From Friedmanniella luteola (GTDB lineage: Bacteria; Actinomycetota; Actinomycetes; Propionibacteriales; Propionibacteriaceae): 64,000 nucleotides of DNA. Positions 9,117 to 18,843 of this stretch are shown here, in pieces. The stretch covers positions 3,844,001-3,908,000 of the forward strand of contig NZ_LT629749.1 of assembly GCF_900105065.1 (NCBI RefSeq), in the 5' to 3' direction. Every line of letters begins with the position of its first letter. The first letter of the stretch is position 1. Below the pieces are notes generated by a model, which had not been told where the DNA came from, made no database searches, and saw nothing but the letters and a program-made list of their open reading frames with translations. The position numbers and the translations under genes are program-made.

Positions 9117-9815
9117 GTGGTGGAGAACGCACGAGCGACGCTCGAGAAGCGCCGGGCCGACGTCGCGGCGATGTTCGACCGGGTCGCGGCCCGGTACGAC
9201 CTGCTGAACGACGTGCTGTCGCTCGGCCAGGACCGGGCCTGGCGTCGGCGGGTGGTCGAGGCGGTGGGGCCCCAGCCAGGCGACAAGGTCCTCGACCTCG
9301 CGGCCGGGACCGGCACCTCCAGCGAGCCGTTCGACCACGCCGGCGCCACCGTCGTGCCCACCGACCTCTCCCTGGGGATGCTGCAGGTCGGCAAGCGTCG
9401 ACGCCCGGCGCTCGGCTTCGTGGCCGGCGACGCCCTCGCCCTGCCCTACGCCGACGGCGCCTTCGACGCGGTCACCATCTCGTTCGGGCTGCGCAACGTC
9501 GAGGACACCCTCGGCGCGCTGCGCGAGCTGCGCCGCGTCACCCGGACCGGCGGCACCCTCGTGGTCTGCGAGTTCTCCACCCCCACCTGGGGCCCCTTCC
9601 GCGCCGTCTACTCCGACTACCTGGTGGCCGCGCTCCCCCGGATCGCCACGGCGCTGTCCTCCAACCCGGCCGCCTACCGCTACCTGGCCGAGTCCATCCA
9701 GGCCTGGCCCGACCAGGCGGCGCTCGCCGCGCTCCTGCAGCAGGCGGGCTGGCAGCAGGTGGAGTGGCGCGACCTGAGCGGCGGCGTCGTCGCCCTGCAC
9801 CGGGCCCGGGCATGA
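9117..9815 (+). CDS. menG: Demethylmenaquinone methyltransferase MenG (UbiE)
   Basis: 232 residues. It performs the last step of menaquinone synthesis, the SAM-dependent C-methylation of demethylmenaquinone. It shows [14 protein letters not shown] (24-37), the SAM site [12 protein letters not shown] (58-69), FGLRNV and EFSTP typical of UbiE/MenG. The GTG at 9117 is chosen because GGGAGG at 9102-9107 lies 9 nt upstream; the protein then starts just before the conserved core. Its stop overlaps the next gene by 4 bp. Confidence 0.92.
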   Translation: MVENARATLEKRRADVAAMFDRVAARYDLLNDVLSLGQDRAWRRRVVEAVGPQPGDKVLDLAAGTGTSSEPFDHAGATVVPTDLSLGMLQVGKRRRPALGFVAGDALALPYADGAFDAVTISFGLRNVEDTLGALRELRRVTRTGGTLVVCEFSTPTWGPFRAVYSDYLVAALPRIATALSSNPAAYRYLAESIQAWPDQAALAALLQQAGWQQVEWRDLSGGVVALHRARA

Positions 9816-11599
9816 TCGAGGTGCGGTCCGAGGCCGCGCCCGGCCCGCGGACCCGCACCCTGCTGCTCGGCGCGTCGGCGGCCCGCAGCTGCCCGGTCAA
9901 GACCCACAACGCCTTCGACGCCACGGTCCCCGCCCCGCCCGACGGGCCGGCCGAGCTGCCCGCCCGGGTGCAGGCCGCGCGGACCTTCGAGGCCCAGCAG
10001 CTCGAGGCGCTCATCGAGGCCGTGCCCGGCCTGGTGGTCGACCTCCGGCTGCTCGACCTCGACGCCGCGGCGCAGGCCTGCCGGCAGGCCCTGGAGGTGG
10101 GCGCCCAGGTGGTCGTCGGCGGCCCGCTGCCGGTCGACGCCGCCGGCCACCGGCTGGGCCGGCCGGACCTGCTGATCCGCGGCGCCGACGCCCCGGACGG
10201 CCGCCCGACCTACCACCCCGGCGTCGTCAAGGCGCACAAGGTGCTGCTGCCCGCCAAGCGGCGGCCACCGGCCGAGGACAGCGCGGGGTCCCCGGCGGAG
10301 GACGCCGAGCCGCTGGGACCGGCCGTGCGCTGGTCGCCGCTGGCGTCACCGCGGCCGCTGGACCTCCAGCCCTGGGACGGGGTCGGTCCCCGGCTCGGCA
10401 GCCGCGAGGGCGACTTCCTGCAGCTGGCGCACTACCACCGGATGCTGGAGGCGGCGGGCTACGCCGGGACCGGGGCGCTGGGGGCGGTGCTCGGCACCGA
10501 CACCCTCCGCGACGGCCCCGTGCTCGCCTGGGTCGACCTCGCGGCGCCGGTCGTCCGCACCTTCTCCCGCAGCGCCGAGCAGGGCTGGCGGCTGCGCAGC
10601 CTGCTGGAGCGCTACGACCACGAGCTGGGCCTGCGGGTCGACGTCGCCCGCACCGCGGCCCGGCGCACCGGCGACCCCGCCACCGACCCCGAACCGCTGG
10701 TCCGGCCGGTCGTGCAGCGGGAGTGCCAGACCTGCCGCTGGTGGCCGCACTGCCGTGCCGAGCTGCCCGACGACGAGATCAGCCTGCGCGTCGACAAGGG
10801 TGCGCTGGACGTCCGCGAGGTGCTGGCCCTGCGCCGCCGCGGCGTCCGCACCGTCCCGCAGCTGGCCACCGCCGACCTGGACGCCCTGCTGCCCGGCTAC
10901 CTGCCCGAGGTCAGCCACCGCACCGGCACCGAGAACCGCCTGCGGGTCGCCTCCCGCCGCGCCCGGATGCTCCACGCCGGCGTCTCCTTCGACCGCGAGA
11001 CCAGCGGACCCATCCTGGTGCCCGCCGCGGCGCTGGAGGTCGACCTGGACATCGAGAGCGCCGCCGACGGCCGGATCTACCTGTGGGGCTTCCTGCTGCA
11101 CGACACGACGAGCCCGGAGCCCCCGCGCTACGTCGCGTTCAGCCGGTTCACCGCGCTCGACGACGAGGCCGAGGCCACCCTGGCCGACGAGGCCTTCCAC
11201 TGGCTCCGCGGCCTGGTCGAGGGCTCGCGCGGCGTCCGCGTCTACCACTACAGCGCCTACGAGCCCTCCGCCATCAAGGCGCTCGCGGCCCGCGAGCCCG
11301 GGCACGCGGCGCTGGCCTGGGCGGCCGGCTACGCCGACGAGCTGGTCGACCTCTACGACGTGGTGAAGGCCCACTTCTTCGGGGCCGGCGGTCTCGGCCT
11401 GAAACCCATCGCCCAGCACGCCGGCTTCCGCTGGCGCGACGAGGACCCGGGCGGGCTCAACTCCCAGGCGTGGTTCGCCGACGCCGTGAGCGGACCCGAC
11501 GACCGCGTCCGCGAGCAGGCCCGCGTCCGGGTGCTGGAGTACAACGAGGACGACGTCCGGGCGACCGCCGCGCTCAGAGCGTGGCTGCGATCGCGGTGA
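9812..11599 (+). CDS. TM0106-family RecB-like nuclease
   Basis: 595 residues, ATG overlapping the menG stop. The N-terminal half is a RecB/Cas4-like PD-(D/E)XK nuclease domain, with [10 protein letters not shown] at 24-33 and a cluster [12 protein letters not shown] near 304-315. C27 plus these three cysteines resemble the four-cysteine iron-sulfur anchor of Cas4/AddB nucleases. The C-terminal half contains an RNase-H-like exonuclease core, VDLDIES near 411 and YNEDDVRAT near the end, suggesting a second nuclease site. No helicase domain is present. The physiological role of the TM0106 family is not known to me. It reads from the menG message but has no obvious link to quinone synthesis. It overlaps convergent menD by 26 bp. 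Confidence 0.75.
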   Translation: MIEVRSEAAPGPRTRTLLLGASAARSCPVKTHNAFDATVPAPPDGPAELPARVQAARTFEAQQLEALIEAVPGLVVDLRLLDLDAAAQACRQALEVGAQVVVGGPLPVDAAGHRLGRPDLLIRGADAPDGRPTYHPGVVKAHKVLLPAKRRPPAEDSAGSPAEDAEPLGPAVRWSPLASPRPLDLQPWDGVGPRLGSREGDFLQLAHYHRMLEAAGYAGTGALGAVLGTDTLRDGPVLAWVDLAAPVVRTFSRSAEQGWRLRSLLERYDHELGLRVDVARTAARRTGDPATDPEPLVRPVVQRECQTCRWWPHCRAELPDDEISLRVDKGALDVREVLALRRRGVRTVPQLATADLDALLPGYLPEVSHRTGTENRLRVASRRARMLHAGVSFDRETSGPILVPAAALEVDLDIESAADGRIYLWGFLLHDTTSPEPPRYVAFSRFTALDDEAEATLADEAFHWLRGLVEGSRGVRVYHYSAYEPSAIKALAAREPGHAALAWAAGYADELVDLYDVVKAHFFGAGGLGLKPIAQHAGFRWRDEDPGGLNSQAWFADAVSGPDDRVREQARVRVLEYNEDDVRATAALRAWLRSR

Positions 11600-13262
11600 C
11601 CGCCGTGCTGAGCGTCCGTCGCTGCGTCCGGTCGACGACGGCCTCCACCAGCTCCAGTCCCACCGGCGGCTCGTCGAGCACCGCCACCAGCGCGGCCGCG
11701 TCCTGGACCCGCTGGTAGCGGGCGCCCGAGACGGCGGCCAGCGCCTCGAAGGAGGAGCCGTGCGGCGTCCCGAAGATCCGCTCGAAGGCCGCCTGGTGCT
11801 CGGGCCGGCCCTGCTCCAGGGTGGCGAAGATGCTGCCGCCGTCGTCGTTGGCCACGACCACCCGCAGGTCGGGCCGGGGCTCGGACGGTCCGATGACCAG
11901 GCCGCCGGCGTCGTGCAGCAGGGTCAGGTCGCCCATCAGGGCGTGCGTCGGCCGGTCGCGGGTCAGGGCGACCCCGACGGCGGTGGACACCGTGCCGTCG
12001 ATGCCCGCCAGCCCCCGGTTCGCGTAGACCGCGGCCGGGTCGTCGACGACCGGGGCCAGGTCGAGGTCGCGGACCGGGTTGGACGAGCCGACCACCAGCG
12101 CGTCGGCCCCGCCCAGCGCGGACCAGAGCGCGGCGGCCAGGGCGGGCCCGGTCAGCGTCGTCTGGGCCGCCAGCAGCTCCTCCAGCGCCGCCCGGGCCCG
12201 GACGTCGGCCTCCTGCCACGCGCGCAGCCAGTCGCCCGCCGCCCCGCCCCCCGGGCCCGTCCCCCCGCTCCCTGAGCCTGTCGAAGGGCGCCCGAACTCG
12301 ACGGCGTCGACGACGGCGGAGGCGGTCCGGCCGGGGTCGGGCCAGTCGGCGTGCGCGGAGACGACGACGAGCTCGACGTCGGTGCGGGCCAGCAGCCGGC
12401 TGACGGGCCGCGACAGGGTCGGCCGGCCGAGCACGACGACCCGCTCGACGTCCTCGGCGAGCGACGAGCCGAGCAGCAGCCGGTAGGTGCCCAGCGCCGC
12501 GGGCCCGCGGCGGGCGTTGCTGGACGGCTCGGCGAGCAGCGGCACGCGCGCGGCGGCGGCCAGCTCGGCCACCGCCCGTCCAGCGGCGGGCGGCAGGTCA
12601 CCCGCCACCAGCACCGTCTGCGGTCCGGCGGGCAGCACCAGCGGCTGGGCGCCCCGGGCGGCGCTGACGCCCACCGCCGGTCCGGTGGGCAGCGCCGCGA
12701 CCGGCCCGGGGACCAGCGGCTCGGTGAACGCGACGTCGAGGTGCACCGGGCCGGGCAGCCGGGTGCGCAGTCCGGTCGCCGCGGTGAGCAGCCGGACCAG
12801 CTCGAAGCGCCAGCCGGCCACGTCCCCGCCGTCGGGACCCACCGGGGCGTCCGAGACCGCGCCGAACGCGCGGACGTGCCGGCCGAACAGGTGCGTCTGG
12901 TCGGTGGTCTGGTTGGCGCCGGTGTGGGTCATCGACGGCGGCCGGTCGGCCGTCAGGAGCACCAGCGGCAGGTGCGCGTGGAAGGCCTCGAGGACGGCGG
13001 GGTGCAGGTTGGCCACCGCCGTGCCCGAGGTGGTGACGACGCCGACGGGCAGGCCGGAGCCCTTGGCCAGGCCGACGGCCAGGAAGCCGGCGCTGCGCTC
13101 GTCGATGCGGACGTGCAGGGTGAGCAGGCCGATCCGGTCGGCCTCGAACAGCTCGTAGGCCAGCGGGGCGCTGCGCGAGCCGGGGGCGAGCACGACGTCG
13201 CGCACCCCGGCGGTCAGCAGACCCTCGACCAGGACCCGGGCCAGCCGGGTGGCCTCAGCCAC
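11574..13262 (-). CDS. menD: SEPHCHC synthase MenD
   Basis: 562 residues. This thiamine-diphosphate enzyme joins 2-oxoglutarate and isochorismate to make 2-succinyl-5-enolpyruvyl-6-hydroxy-3-cyclohexene-1-carboxylate. Markers are LAPGSRSAPLAY near 25-36, the catalytic-glutamate region HVRIDERSAG near 48-57, TSGTAVANLHPAV, and the diphosphate/metal site NDDGGSIF near 471-478. The GTG start overlaps menC by 8 bp. Around residues 324-331 the chain contains RPSTGSGSGG, encoded by a REP-like element (12270-12290); this lies in a variable linker and the frame stays open. Confidence 0.93.
   Translation of the reverse strand: MAEATRLARVLVEGLLTAGVRDVVLAPGSRSAPLAYELFEADRIGLLTLHVRIDERSAGFLAVGLAKGSGLPVGVVTTSGTAVANLHPAVLEAFHAHLPLVLLTADRPPSMTHTGANQTTDQTHLFGRHVRAFGAVSDAPVGPDGGDVAGWRFELVRLLTAATGLRTRLPGPVHLDVAFTEPLVPGPVAALPTGPAVGVSAARGAQPLVLPAGPQTVLVAGDLPPAAGRAVAELAAAARVPLLAEPSSNARRGPAALGTYRLLLGSSLAEDVERVVVLGRPTLSRPVSRLLARTDVELVVVSAHADWPDPGRTASAVVDAVEFGRPSTGSGSGGTGPGGGAAGDWLRAWQEADVRARAALEELLAAQTTLTGPALAAALWSALGGADALVVGSSNPVRDLDLAPVVDDPAAVYANRGLAGIDGTVSTAVGVALTRDRPTHALMGDLTLLHDAGGLVIGPSEPRPDLRVVVANDDGGSIFATLEQGRPEHQAAFERIFGTPHGSSFEALAAVSGARYQRVQDAAALVAVLDEPPVGLELVEAVVDRTQRRTLSTAVTAIAATL
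12270..12290. repeat. REP-like element inside menD
   Basis: CCTGAGCCTGTCGAAGGG with one flanking base on each side. It matches the copies inside rhaB at 56791-56849. Such short elements are dispersed in many actinobacterial genomes. Here it is translated in menD. Confidence 0.6.
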
Positions 13263-14247
13263 GGCCGGCTCCGGCCGCGACGAGCGCCCGCGTCTGCGCG
13301 AGCCGGGCCTGCCAGGCGGCGTCGACCTCCGCGGGCGCGCGGTGCCGCTCGAGGGTCGCCGGCGCGAGGTCGAGGGCGGCGACCGGCAGCATCCCGTCCT
13401 CCGCGACCAGCGGGTCGGCGACCAGGTCGTCGGCCAGCAGCCGCACGGTGTTGAGACCGCAGGCGAAGGGCAGCTCCGGCAGCGCCGCGGCGAGCGCGAG
13501 GCCGGCCCGGATGCCGACGGAGGTCTCCAGCGCGCTGGAGACCACGACCGGCAGCCCGATCCGCTCCGCCACCTCCAGGCACGCCCGGACCCCCCCGAGC
13601 GGCTGCACCTTGAGCACGGCCACGTCGGCGGCCTCCATCGCCCGCACCCGGTACGGGTCCGTGGCGCGGCGGATCGACTCGTCGGCGGCGACCAGCACGT
13701 CGACGCCCGAGCGGGCGAGGCGGCGGCGCAGGTCGGCCAGCTCCTCCACCCCGGCGCAGGGCTGCTCGGCGTACTCCAGCCCGAACCGGGCGAGCGCGCG
13801 GAGGTTCCGCTCGGCGTCGTCGACCGACCAGCCGCCGTTGGCGTCGACGCGGACGCGCCCGTCCGGTCCCAGCGCGTCCCGGACGGCCTCCACCCGGTCC
13901 AGGTCGTCCGCCACGGTCTGGCCCGGCTCGGCGACCTTCACCTTGGCCGTCCGGCACCCGGCCTCGACGGCCAGCCGGTGCGCCGACTCGGGCCCGACGG
14001 CCGGGATCGTGCTGTTGACGGGCACCCGGTCGCGCAGCGGGGCCGGCCAGCCCTGCTCGGCCGCCTCGTCGGCGGCCGCCAGCCAGGGCACCAGCTCGGC
14101 ACCCTCGTAGTCGAGGAAGGGGCTCCACTCGGCCCAGCCCGCCGGGCCGCGCCAGACCATCCCCTGCCGCTCGAGGATGCCGCGGAAGCGCACGCGCAGC
14201 GGCAGCGCGTAGGTGGTGGGCTGGGGCACCGGACCAGTCTCGCGCAC
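13255..14247 (-). CDS. menC: o-Succinylbenzoate synthase MenC
   Basis: 330 residues, enolase superfamily. It dehydrates SHCHC to o-succinylbenzoate. The superfamily residues are all present: catalytic K102 and K104 in TAKVKV, metal ligands D135 (RVDANGG), E161 (YAEQP) and D189 (AADES), and K213 in LKVQPLGG. A GTG at 14247 gives the longest frame; a second GTG at 14229 would remove six residues and is equally possible because no good ribosome site is seen. It is transcribed with menD, overlapping by 8 bp, and diverges from menE across 32 bp. Confidence 0.92.
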   Translation of the reverse strand: MRETGPVPQPTTYALPLRVRFRGILERQGMVWRGPAGWAEWSPFLDYEGAELVPWLAAADEAAEQGWPAPLRDRVPVNSTIPAVGPESAHRLAVEAGCRTAKVKVAEPGQTVADDLDRVEAVRDALGPDGRVRVDANGGWSVDDAERNLRALARFGLEYAEQPCAGVEELADLRRRLARSGVDVLVAADESIRRATDPYRVRAMEAADVAVLKVQPLGGVRACLEVAERIGLPVVVSSALETSVGIRAGLALAAALPELPFACGLNTVRLLADDLVADPLVAEDGMLPVAALDLAPATLERHRAPAEVDAAWQARLAQTRALVAAGAGRG

Positions 14248-14266
14248 GCCCGGGGAGCGCAGCGCC

Positions 14267-14272
14267 TAGCCT
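14267..14272 (+). promoter_or_regulatory. -10 box of leaderless menE promoter
   Basis: TAGCCT ends 7 nt before the menE GTG at 14280, with no ribosome-binding site between. The -35 region is not conserved. Confidence 0.42.
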
Positions 14273-14279
14273 GGCGGGC

Positions 14280-15467
14280 GTGCAGCAGGAGGTCCGCGGT
14301 CCGGGGTCCGGGGGCTCGCGGCTCCGGCTGGTCGAGGCCCCCGACCTGCCGACGGCGCTGGCCGACGCCCTCGCCGGCGGGCGCCCCGTCGCCCCGCTGC
14401 CGCCCGCCCCGCTCGAGCAGCAGCAGGCCCGGGAGATGCTCGCGGCCGACCAGCCGCTGGAGGAGGGCGTGGCCGTCGTCGTCTCGACCTCCGGCTCCAC
14501 CGGCCGGCCCAAGGGCGTGCTGCTGTCCGCCGCGGCCGTGGTGGCGTCGGCGCGCGCCACGGAGGAGCGGCTGGGCGGTCCGGGCGACTGGGCGCTGGCC
14601 CTGCCCCCGCACTACGTGGCCGGCCTCATGGTCCTCGCCCGCGCCCAGCTGGGCGGGACCCGGGCCCACCCCGCCGCAGGCGACCTGGCCGACCTGCCCG
14701 CCGTCGTCGCCCGGATGGAGGGCCGCCGCTACCTCTCGGTGGTGCCGACCCAGCTGGCCCGGGCCCTGCCGCAGCCCGCCGTGGCCGGCGCGCTGGCCGG
14801 GTTCGACGCGGTGCTGGTGGGTGGCGGCCCGCTGCCGCCGGCCCTGGCGGCGGCGGCCGGGGCGGCCGGGGTCCGGGTGGTCACCACCTACGGGATGAGC
14901 GAGACCTGCGGCGGCTGCGTCTACGACGGGGTCCCGCTGGCGGGGGTCGACGTCGCGCTCGCCGAGGACGGCCGGGTCAGCCTGGGCGGGCCGGTGCTGT
15001 TCGCCGGCTACCGCGGCCGGCCCGAGCTGACCGCCGAGGCCGTCGTCGACGGGCGGCTGCGGACCGCCGACCGGGCCCGCTGGCTGGACGGCCGGCTGGT
15101 GGTCCTCGGCCGGGTGGACGACGTGGTGGTCAGCGGCGGCCTGAACGTGGACCTCGCGGAGGTCGAGCGGCGGCTGCGCGGCTGGCCCGGTCTGGCCGGC
15201 TCCGACGTCGTGGTGGTCGGCGTCCCCGACCCCGACTGGGGCACCGCCGTCGTCGCCGTCGTCGAGCGGGCGGACTGGTCCGACGCCGACACCGCGGCGG
15301 TCCGGGCCCACCTCCGCGACGACCTGCCGGCCTACGCCACCCCCCGTCGGGTCCTCGGACGGGGCCGGCTGCCCCGCACCAGCAGTGGGAAGATCGACCG
15401 GCTCCGGCTCGTCGCCGGGCTGAGCGGGTCCGGGCACGCCGGCGCCCCGACGACAGGAGACGCGTGA
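14280..15467 (+). CDS. menE: o-Succinylbenzoate-CoA ligase MenE
   Basis: 395 residues, ANL adenylating enzyme. The ATP loop is TSGSTGRPKG (70-79); further motifs are TYGMSETCGG, GRVDDVVVSGGLNV and the C-terminal catalytic lysine in SSGKIDR (about 370). It activates o-succinylbenzoate with ATP and CoA for ring closure by MenB, which is not in the window. It is short for the family because the N-terminal part before the ATP loop is only about 70 residues, as in other actinobacterial MenE. Its stop overlaps menA by 4 bp. Confidence 0.9.
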   Translation: MQQEVRGPGSGGSRLRLVEAPDLPTALADALAGGRPVAPLPPAPLEQQQAREMLAADQPLEEGVAVVVSTSGSTGRPKGVLLSAAAVVASARATEERLGGPGDWALALPPHYVAGLMVLARAQLGGTRAHPAAGDLADLPAVVARMEGRRYLSVVPTQLARALPQPAVAGALAGFDAVLVGGGPLPPALAAAAGAAGVRVVTTYGMSETCGGCVYDGVPLAGVDVALAEDGRVSLGGPVLFAGYRGRPELTAEAVVDGRLRTADRARWLDGRLVVLGRVDDVVVSGGLNVDLAEVERRLRGWPGLAGSDVVVVGVPDPDWGTAVVAVVERADWSDADTAAVRAHLRDDLPAYATPRRVLGRGRLPRTSSGKIDRLRLVAGLSGSGHAGAPTTGDA

Positions 15468-16372
15468 CCACCGAGACCGCCCGACCGACCGCCGGCCAGT
15501 GGCTGGAGGGGGCGCGTCCCCGGACCCTGCCGGCCGCGGCCGCGCCCGTGGTCGCCGCGAGCGGGCTGGCCGCGTTCGACGACGGCGCCGCCCCCCTCCG
15601 CGCCCTGCTGGCCCTGGTCGTGGCCCTCGCCCTGCAGGTGGGCGTCAACTACGCCAACGACTACTCCGACGGCATCCGCGGCACCGACGCCGTCCGGGTC
15701 GGCCCGCTCCGGCTCGTCGGCTCCGGGGTGGCCGCCCCGGCCGCGGTGAAGCGGGCGGCGTTCGCGTGCTTCGGGCTGGCCGGCGTGGCCGGGCTGGTCC
15801 TGGTCGTGCTGACGGGCCAGTGGTGGCTGCTGGCCGTGGGCGTCGCCTGCGTCGCCGCCGCCTGGTACTACACCGGAGGCGAGCGGCCCTACGGGTACCG
15901 CGGGCTCGGTGAGGTCTTCGTCTTCGTCTTCTTCGGCCTGGTCGCCGTCTGCGGCACCTACTACGTGCAGACCGGCCGCGTCTCCCTCGCCGCCCTGCTG
16001 ACCGGGGTGTGGGTGGGCGCGCTCGCCTGCGCGCTGCTCGTCGCCAACAACCTGCGCGACCTCGACGGCGACCGCGCGGTCGGCAAGCGGACCCTCGCCA
16101 CCCGGTTCGGCGACCGCGGGACGCGGATCTTCTACGTCAGCCTCGTCCGGGGCGCCGCACTGGTCGTCGTCGTGGTGGCCCTGCTCACCAGCAGCTGGGC
16201 GCTCGCCGGCCTGGCGGGCCTGCTGGTCGCCCTGCCCGCGTCCCGCCGGGTGCTCGAGGGCGCGGCGGGCCGCGACCTGGTCCCCGTCCTCAAGGCCACC
16301 GGGCTGGCGGAGCTGGTAGCCGCCGTCGCCTTCGCCGCCGGGCTGGCCCTCGTCGGCGCCGGGCTGCTCTAG
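15464..16372 (+). CDS. menA: 1,4-Dihydroxy-2-naphthoate polyprenyltransferase MenA
   Basis: 302 residues, integral membrane UbiA-family prenyltransferase with about eight or nine helices. The two Asp-rich motifs for prenyl diphosphate-Mg are NYANDYSDGIRGTD (62-75) and NNLRDLDGDRAVGKRT (near 190-205). It attaches the isoprenoid tail and releases CO2, giving demethylmenaquinone, the substrate of MenG. The GTG start lies inside the menE stop (GTGA), so the two are coupled. Confidence 0.92.
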   Translation: MTTETARPTAGQWLEGARPRTLPAAAAPVVAASGLAAFDDGAAPLRALLALVVALALQVGVNYANDYSDGIRGTDAVRVGPLRLVGSGVAAPAAVKRAAFACFGLAGVAGLVLVVLTGQWWLLAVGVACVAAAWYYTGGERPYGYRGLGEVFVFVFFGLVAVCGTYYVQTGRVSLAALLTGVWVGALACALLVANNLRDLDGDRAVGKRTLATRFGDRGTRIFYVSLVRGAALVVVVVALLTSSWALAGLAGLLVALPASRRVLEGAAGRDLVPVLKATGLAELVAAVAFAAGLALVGAGLL

Positions 16373-16387
16373 GGCCGCGTCGTCCGA

Positions 16388-16414
16388 GCTCAGCTGAGCC
16401 CTGGGTCGACCCAG
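16388..16414. terminator. Paired palindromes between convergent menA and cysteine-synthase-like gene
   Basis: Two perfect palindromes lie side by side in the 58-bp convergent gap: GCTCAGCTGAGC (16388-16399) and CTGGGTCGACCCAG (16401-16414). With no loop they are poor hairpins in RNA, so a terminator role is tentative. Confidence 0.3.
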
Positions 16415-16430
16415 CTCTGACACCTCGGGC

Positions 16431-17543
16431 TCACGGCGTCCACGCAGCGGGGTCCTGGCCGCCCGTCCAGACCCCGGTGCGGAGCAGCTCGTCGAGGACC
16501 TCCCGGTGCGGGCGGAGGTCCCAGCCGTGGGCGGCCACCCAGTCGTCGTCGTAGTAGCTGCGGGCGTAGCGCCGGCCGTCGTCGCAGAGCAGGGTGACGA
16601 CGCTGCCCCGCTGGCCGGCCGCGCGCATCTCGGCGACCAGCTGCAGGGCGCCCCACATGTTCGTGCCCGTCGAGCCGCCGACCCAGCGGTCGAGCTTCCC
16701 CGTCGTCCACCGCATGGCGGCCACGGAGGCCGCGTCGGGGACCGCCAGCATCCGGTCGACCACCTGCGGCACGAAGCTGGGCTCCACCCGCGGCCGGCCG
16801 ATGCCCTCGATCCTCGAGCCGACGGCGGTGACGCCCGGATCACCGGTGGTCCAGGAGGCGTGGAAGGCCGACCCCTCCGGGTCGACGACGCAGAGACCGG
16901 TGTCCAGCTTCTTCAGCCGCAGGTAGCGGCCGATGGTCGCGCTGGTGCCGCCGGTCCCGGCCCCGACCACCACCCAGGTCGGGACGGGGTGCGGCTCGCG
17001 GCCCAGCTGGGCGAACATCGACTCGGCGATGTTGTTGTTGCCCCGCCAGTCGGTCGCCCGCTCCGCGTAGGTGAACTGGTCGAGGAAGTAGCCGCCGCAC
17101 GACTCCGCCACCAGCTCGGCCTCGGCGTAGATCTGGCCCGGGTCGTCGACGAGGTGGCAGCGGCCGCCGTAGGACTCGATGAGCGTGCACTTCTCCCGCA
17201 CGGTGGAGGCCGGCATGACGGCGACGAAGTCCAGCCCGATCAGCCGGGCGAAGTAGGCCTCGCTGACCGCCGTGGAACCCGACGACGCCTCGACCAGCGT
17301 GGTGCCCTCGGTGATCCAGCCGTTGCAGAGCCCGTACAGCACCAGCGAACGAGCCAGCCGGTGCTTGAGGCTGCCCGTGGGGTGCACCGACTCGTCCTTG
17401 AGGTACAGGTCGACGCCCCAGGCCGGCGGCAGCGGGAAGACGTGCAGGTGGGTGTCGGCGCTGCGGTTGGCGTCGGCCTCCACCTGGTCGATCGCCCAGG
17501 TCGACCAGGTCCGGTCCCGGCCCCGGGGTGCTCCGCCGCTCAT
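16431..17543 (-). CDS. PLP-dependent cysteine-synthase-like protein
   Basis: 370 residues, fold-type II PLP enzyme. K60 in the [10 protein letters not shown] motif should form the Schiff base; the substrate loop is [12 protein letters not shown] near 110, and [14 protein letters not shown] near 190-203 binds the cofactor phosphate. Compared with CysK/CysM the N-terminus and C-terminus are longer. Actinobacterial members are usually called cysteine synthase family with unproven substrate. TAGCGT ends 7 nt before the ATG at 17543, giving a likely leaderless message. The biological reaction (cysteine, cystathionine or other beta-replacement) cannot be fixed here. Confidence 0.8.
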   Translation of the reverse strand: MSGGAPRGRDRTWSTWAIDQVEADANRSADTHLHVFPLPPAWGVDLYLKDESVHPTGSLKHRLARSLVLYGLCNGWITEGTTLVEASSGSTAVSEAYFARLIGLDFVAVMPASTVREKCTLIESYGGRCHLVDDPGQIYAEAELVAESCGGYFLDQFTYAERATDWRGNNNIAESMFAQLGREPHPVPTWVVVGAGTGGTSATIGRYLRLKKLDTGLCVVDPEGSAFHASWTTGDPGVTAVGSRIEGIGRPRVEPSFVPQVVDRMLAVPDAASVAAMRWTTGKLDRWVGGSTGTNMWGALQLVAEMRAAGQRGSVVTLLCDDGRRYARSYYDDDWVAAHGWDLRPHREVLDELLRTGVWTGGQDPAAWTP

Positions 17544-17550
17544 GCCCGCC

Positions 17551-17556
17551 ACGCTA
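17551..17556 (-). promoter_or_regulatory. -10 box of leaderless promoter for cysteine-synthase-like gene
   Basis: TAGCGT on the minus strand, 7 nt before the ATG at 17543. Confidence 0.42.
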
Positions 17557-17583
17557 CCGAGCCTGCGGTGGCACGCTGACGGC

Positions 17584-17895
17584 GTGGAGTTCGTGTTCGA
17601 CGCCGAGCTGTGGCGCTGGGAGGCGCGCACCGACGCGGGCTGGACCTTCGTCAGCGTGCCGGCGGAGGCCTCGGAGGAGATCGCGGACGCGCTGGCCGGC
17701 GGGACGCCCCGCGGCTTCGGCGCGGTCCGGGTGGAGGTGCAGGTGGGGTTGACCACCTGGCGCACGTCGGTGTTCCCGGACGCCGGACGTGGCGTCTACG
17801 TGCTGCCGGTCAAGCGCGCCGTCCGGCGGGCCCAGGACTGGGAGCTGGGCGGCGTCGCCACGGTGCACCTGCGCGTCCTGGAGCCCGACGCGTGA
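17584..17895 (+). CDS. DUF1905 domain protein
   Basis: 103 residues from a GTG at 17584. The whole chain fits the small all-beta DUF1905 fold: [12 protein letters not shown] at the start, [14 protein letters not shown] (about 21-34), [12 protein letters not shown] (about 47-58) and [12 protein letters not shown] (about 79-90). The function of the family is unknown. It is divergently arranged with the cysteine-synthase-like gene, 40 bp apart. No ribosome-binding site is obvious. Confidence 0.75.
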   Translation: MEFVFDAELWRWEARTDAGWTFVSVPAEASEEIADALAGGTPRGFGAVRVEVQVGLTTWRTSVFPDAGRGVYVLPVKRAVRRAQDWELGGVATVHLRVLEPDA

Positions 17896-17946
17896 CAGCC
17901 GGCCTGCTGAGCCGGTCCACGGCACCCGACGACAGGCCGATCCCGC

Positions 17947-18843
17947 TCAGATCACCGGTGGGTGGCCGGCCCGCAGCATCCGGCCGACGGTGCCCCAGCT
18001 CATCGGCCGCCGGCGCCCGCCCGGCTGGGTGAGCCCCAGCCAGTAGCCCCGCAGGGTCTCGGTGACGGCGACGCGGGAGCGCAGCCGGGAGCCGCCGACC
18101 AGCACCCACGACAAGACGTAGAGCACGCCGACCGGCAGCGGCAGGTTGCGCCGCGCCAGCCACACCCGGTTGCGGGCCTGGTAGCGGTAGAACTCGGCGT
18201 GCCGGGTGGGCTGGATGGCGGGGTGGTGGACCTCGATCTCGCCGTCGTAGCGGACGTGGAAGCCGGCGTCCCAGACGCGCCAGGCCAGCTCGATGCCCTC
18301 GTGGGCGTACCAGAACCGCTCCGGCCAGCCGTTGGCGTAGTCGAAGGCCTCGCGGCGGATGGCGACCGCGCCCTCCCACACCGACATCGCCGGACTGCTC
18401 CGACCGGGGTCACCCACCCGGAGCCGGGGCGTCCAGCGCCGGGGGGCGGGCCGGCCGTCGGGGTCGACGACGCGGGGCTGGATCAGCCCCAGCTCGGGGT
18501 CCTCCGCGAACTCCTGCGCCATGGTGGCCAGCACCCGGTCGTGCGGGAGCCGGGCGTCGTCGTCGAGGAAGAACAGCAGGTCGCCCTCGACCAGCGGCAC
18601 GCCGGCGTTGCGGCCGGCGGGGATGCCGAGGTTCTCGGGCAGCCGGTGCCCGCGCACGCCCGGGGGCAGGCCGGTCGGCTGCCAGCCGTTTCCGACGACC
18701 ACCACGTCGAGCTCGACGCCGGTCTGGCCGAGCAGCGAGGTCAGGGCCCGGTCGAGGTCGTCCGGCCGGTTGCCCATGGTGAGGACGACGGCTCCCAACC
18801 GGGATCGCTCCTGCGCAGCCCCTGCGGGCGACGGCGCGGTCAC
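17947..18843 (-). CDS. GT2 family glycosyltransferase
   Basis: 298 residues, GTG start at 18843 overlapping the upstream CDP-alcohol phosphotransferase by 4 bp. It shows a GT-A fold with VVLTMGNRPDDLDRALTSLL (19-38), NLGIPAGRNAG (71-81) and the metal-binding FFLDDDARLP (91-100). An acceptor-site region WPERFWYAHEGIELAWRV lies near 178-195. A hydrophobic C-terminal stretch may associate with the membrane. Coupling to the CDP-alcohol enzyme suggests both build the same membrane-linked glycopolymer or glycolipid. Confidence 0.8.
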   Translation of the reverse strand: MTAPSPAGAAQERSRLGAVVLTMGNRPDDLDRALTSLLGQTGVELDVVVVGNGWQPTGLPPGVRGHRLPENLGIPAGRNAGVPLVEGDLLFFLDDDARLPHDRVLATMAQEFAEDPELGLIQPRVVDPDGRPAPRRWTPRLRVGDPGRSSPAMSVWEGAVAIRREAFDYANGWPERFWYAHEGIELAWRVWDAGFHVRYDGEIEVHHPAIQPTRHAEFYRYQARNRVWLARRNLPLPVGVLYVLSWVLVGGSRLRSRVAVTETLRGYWLGLTQPGGRRRPMSWGTVGRMLRAGHPPVI

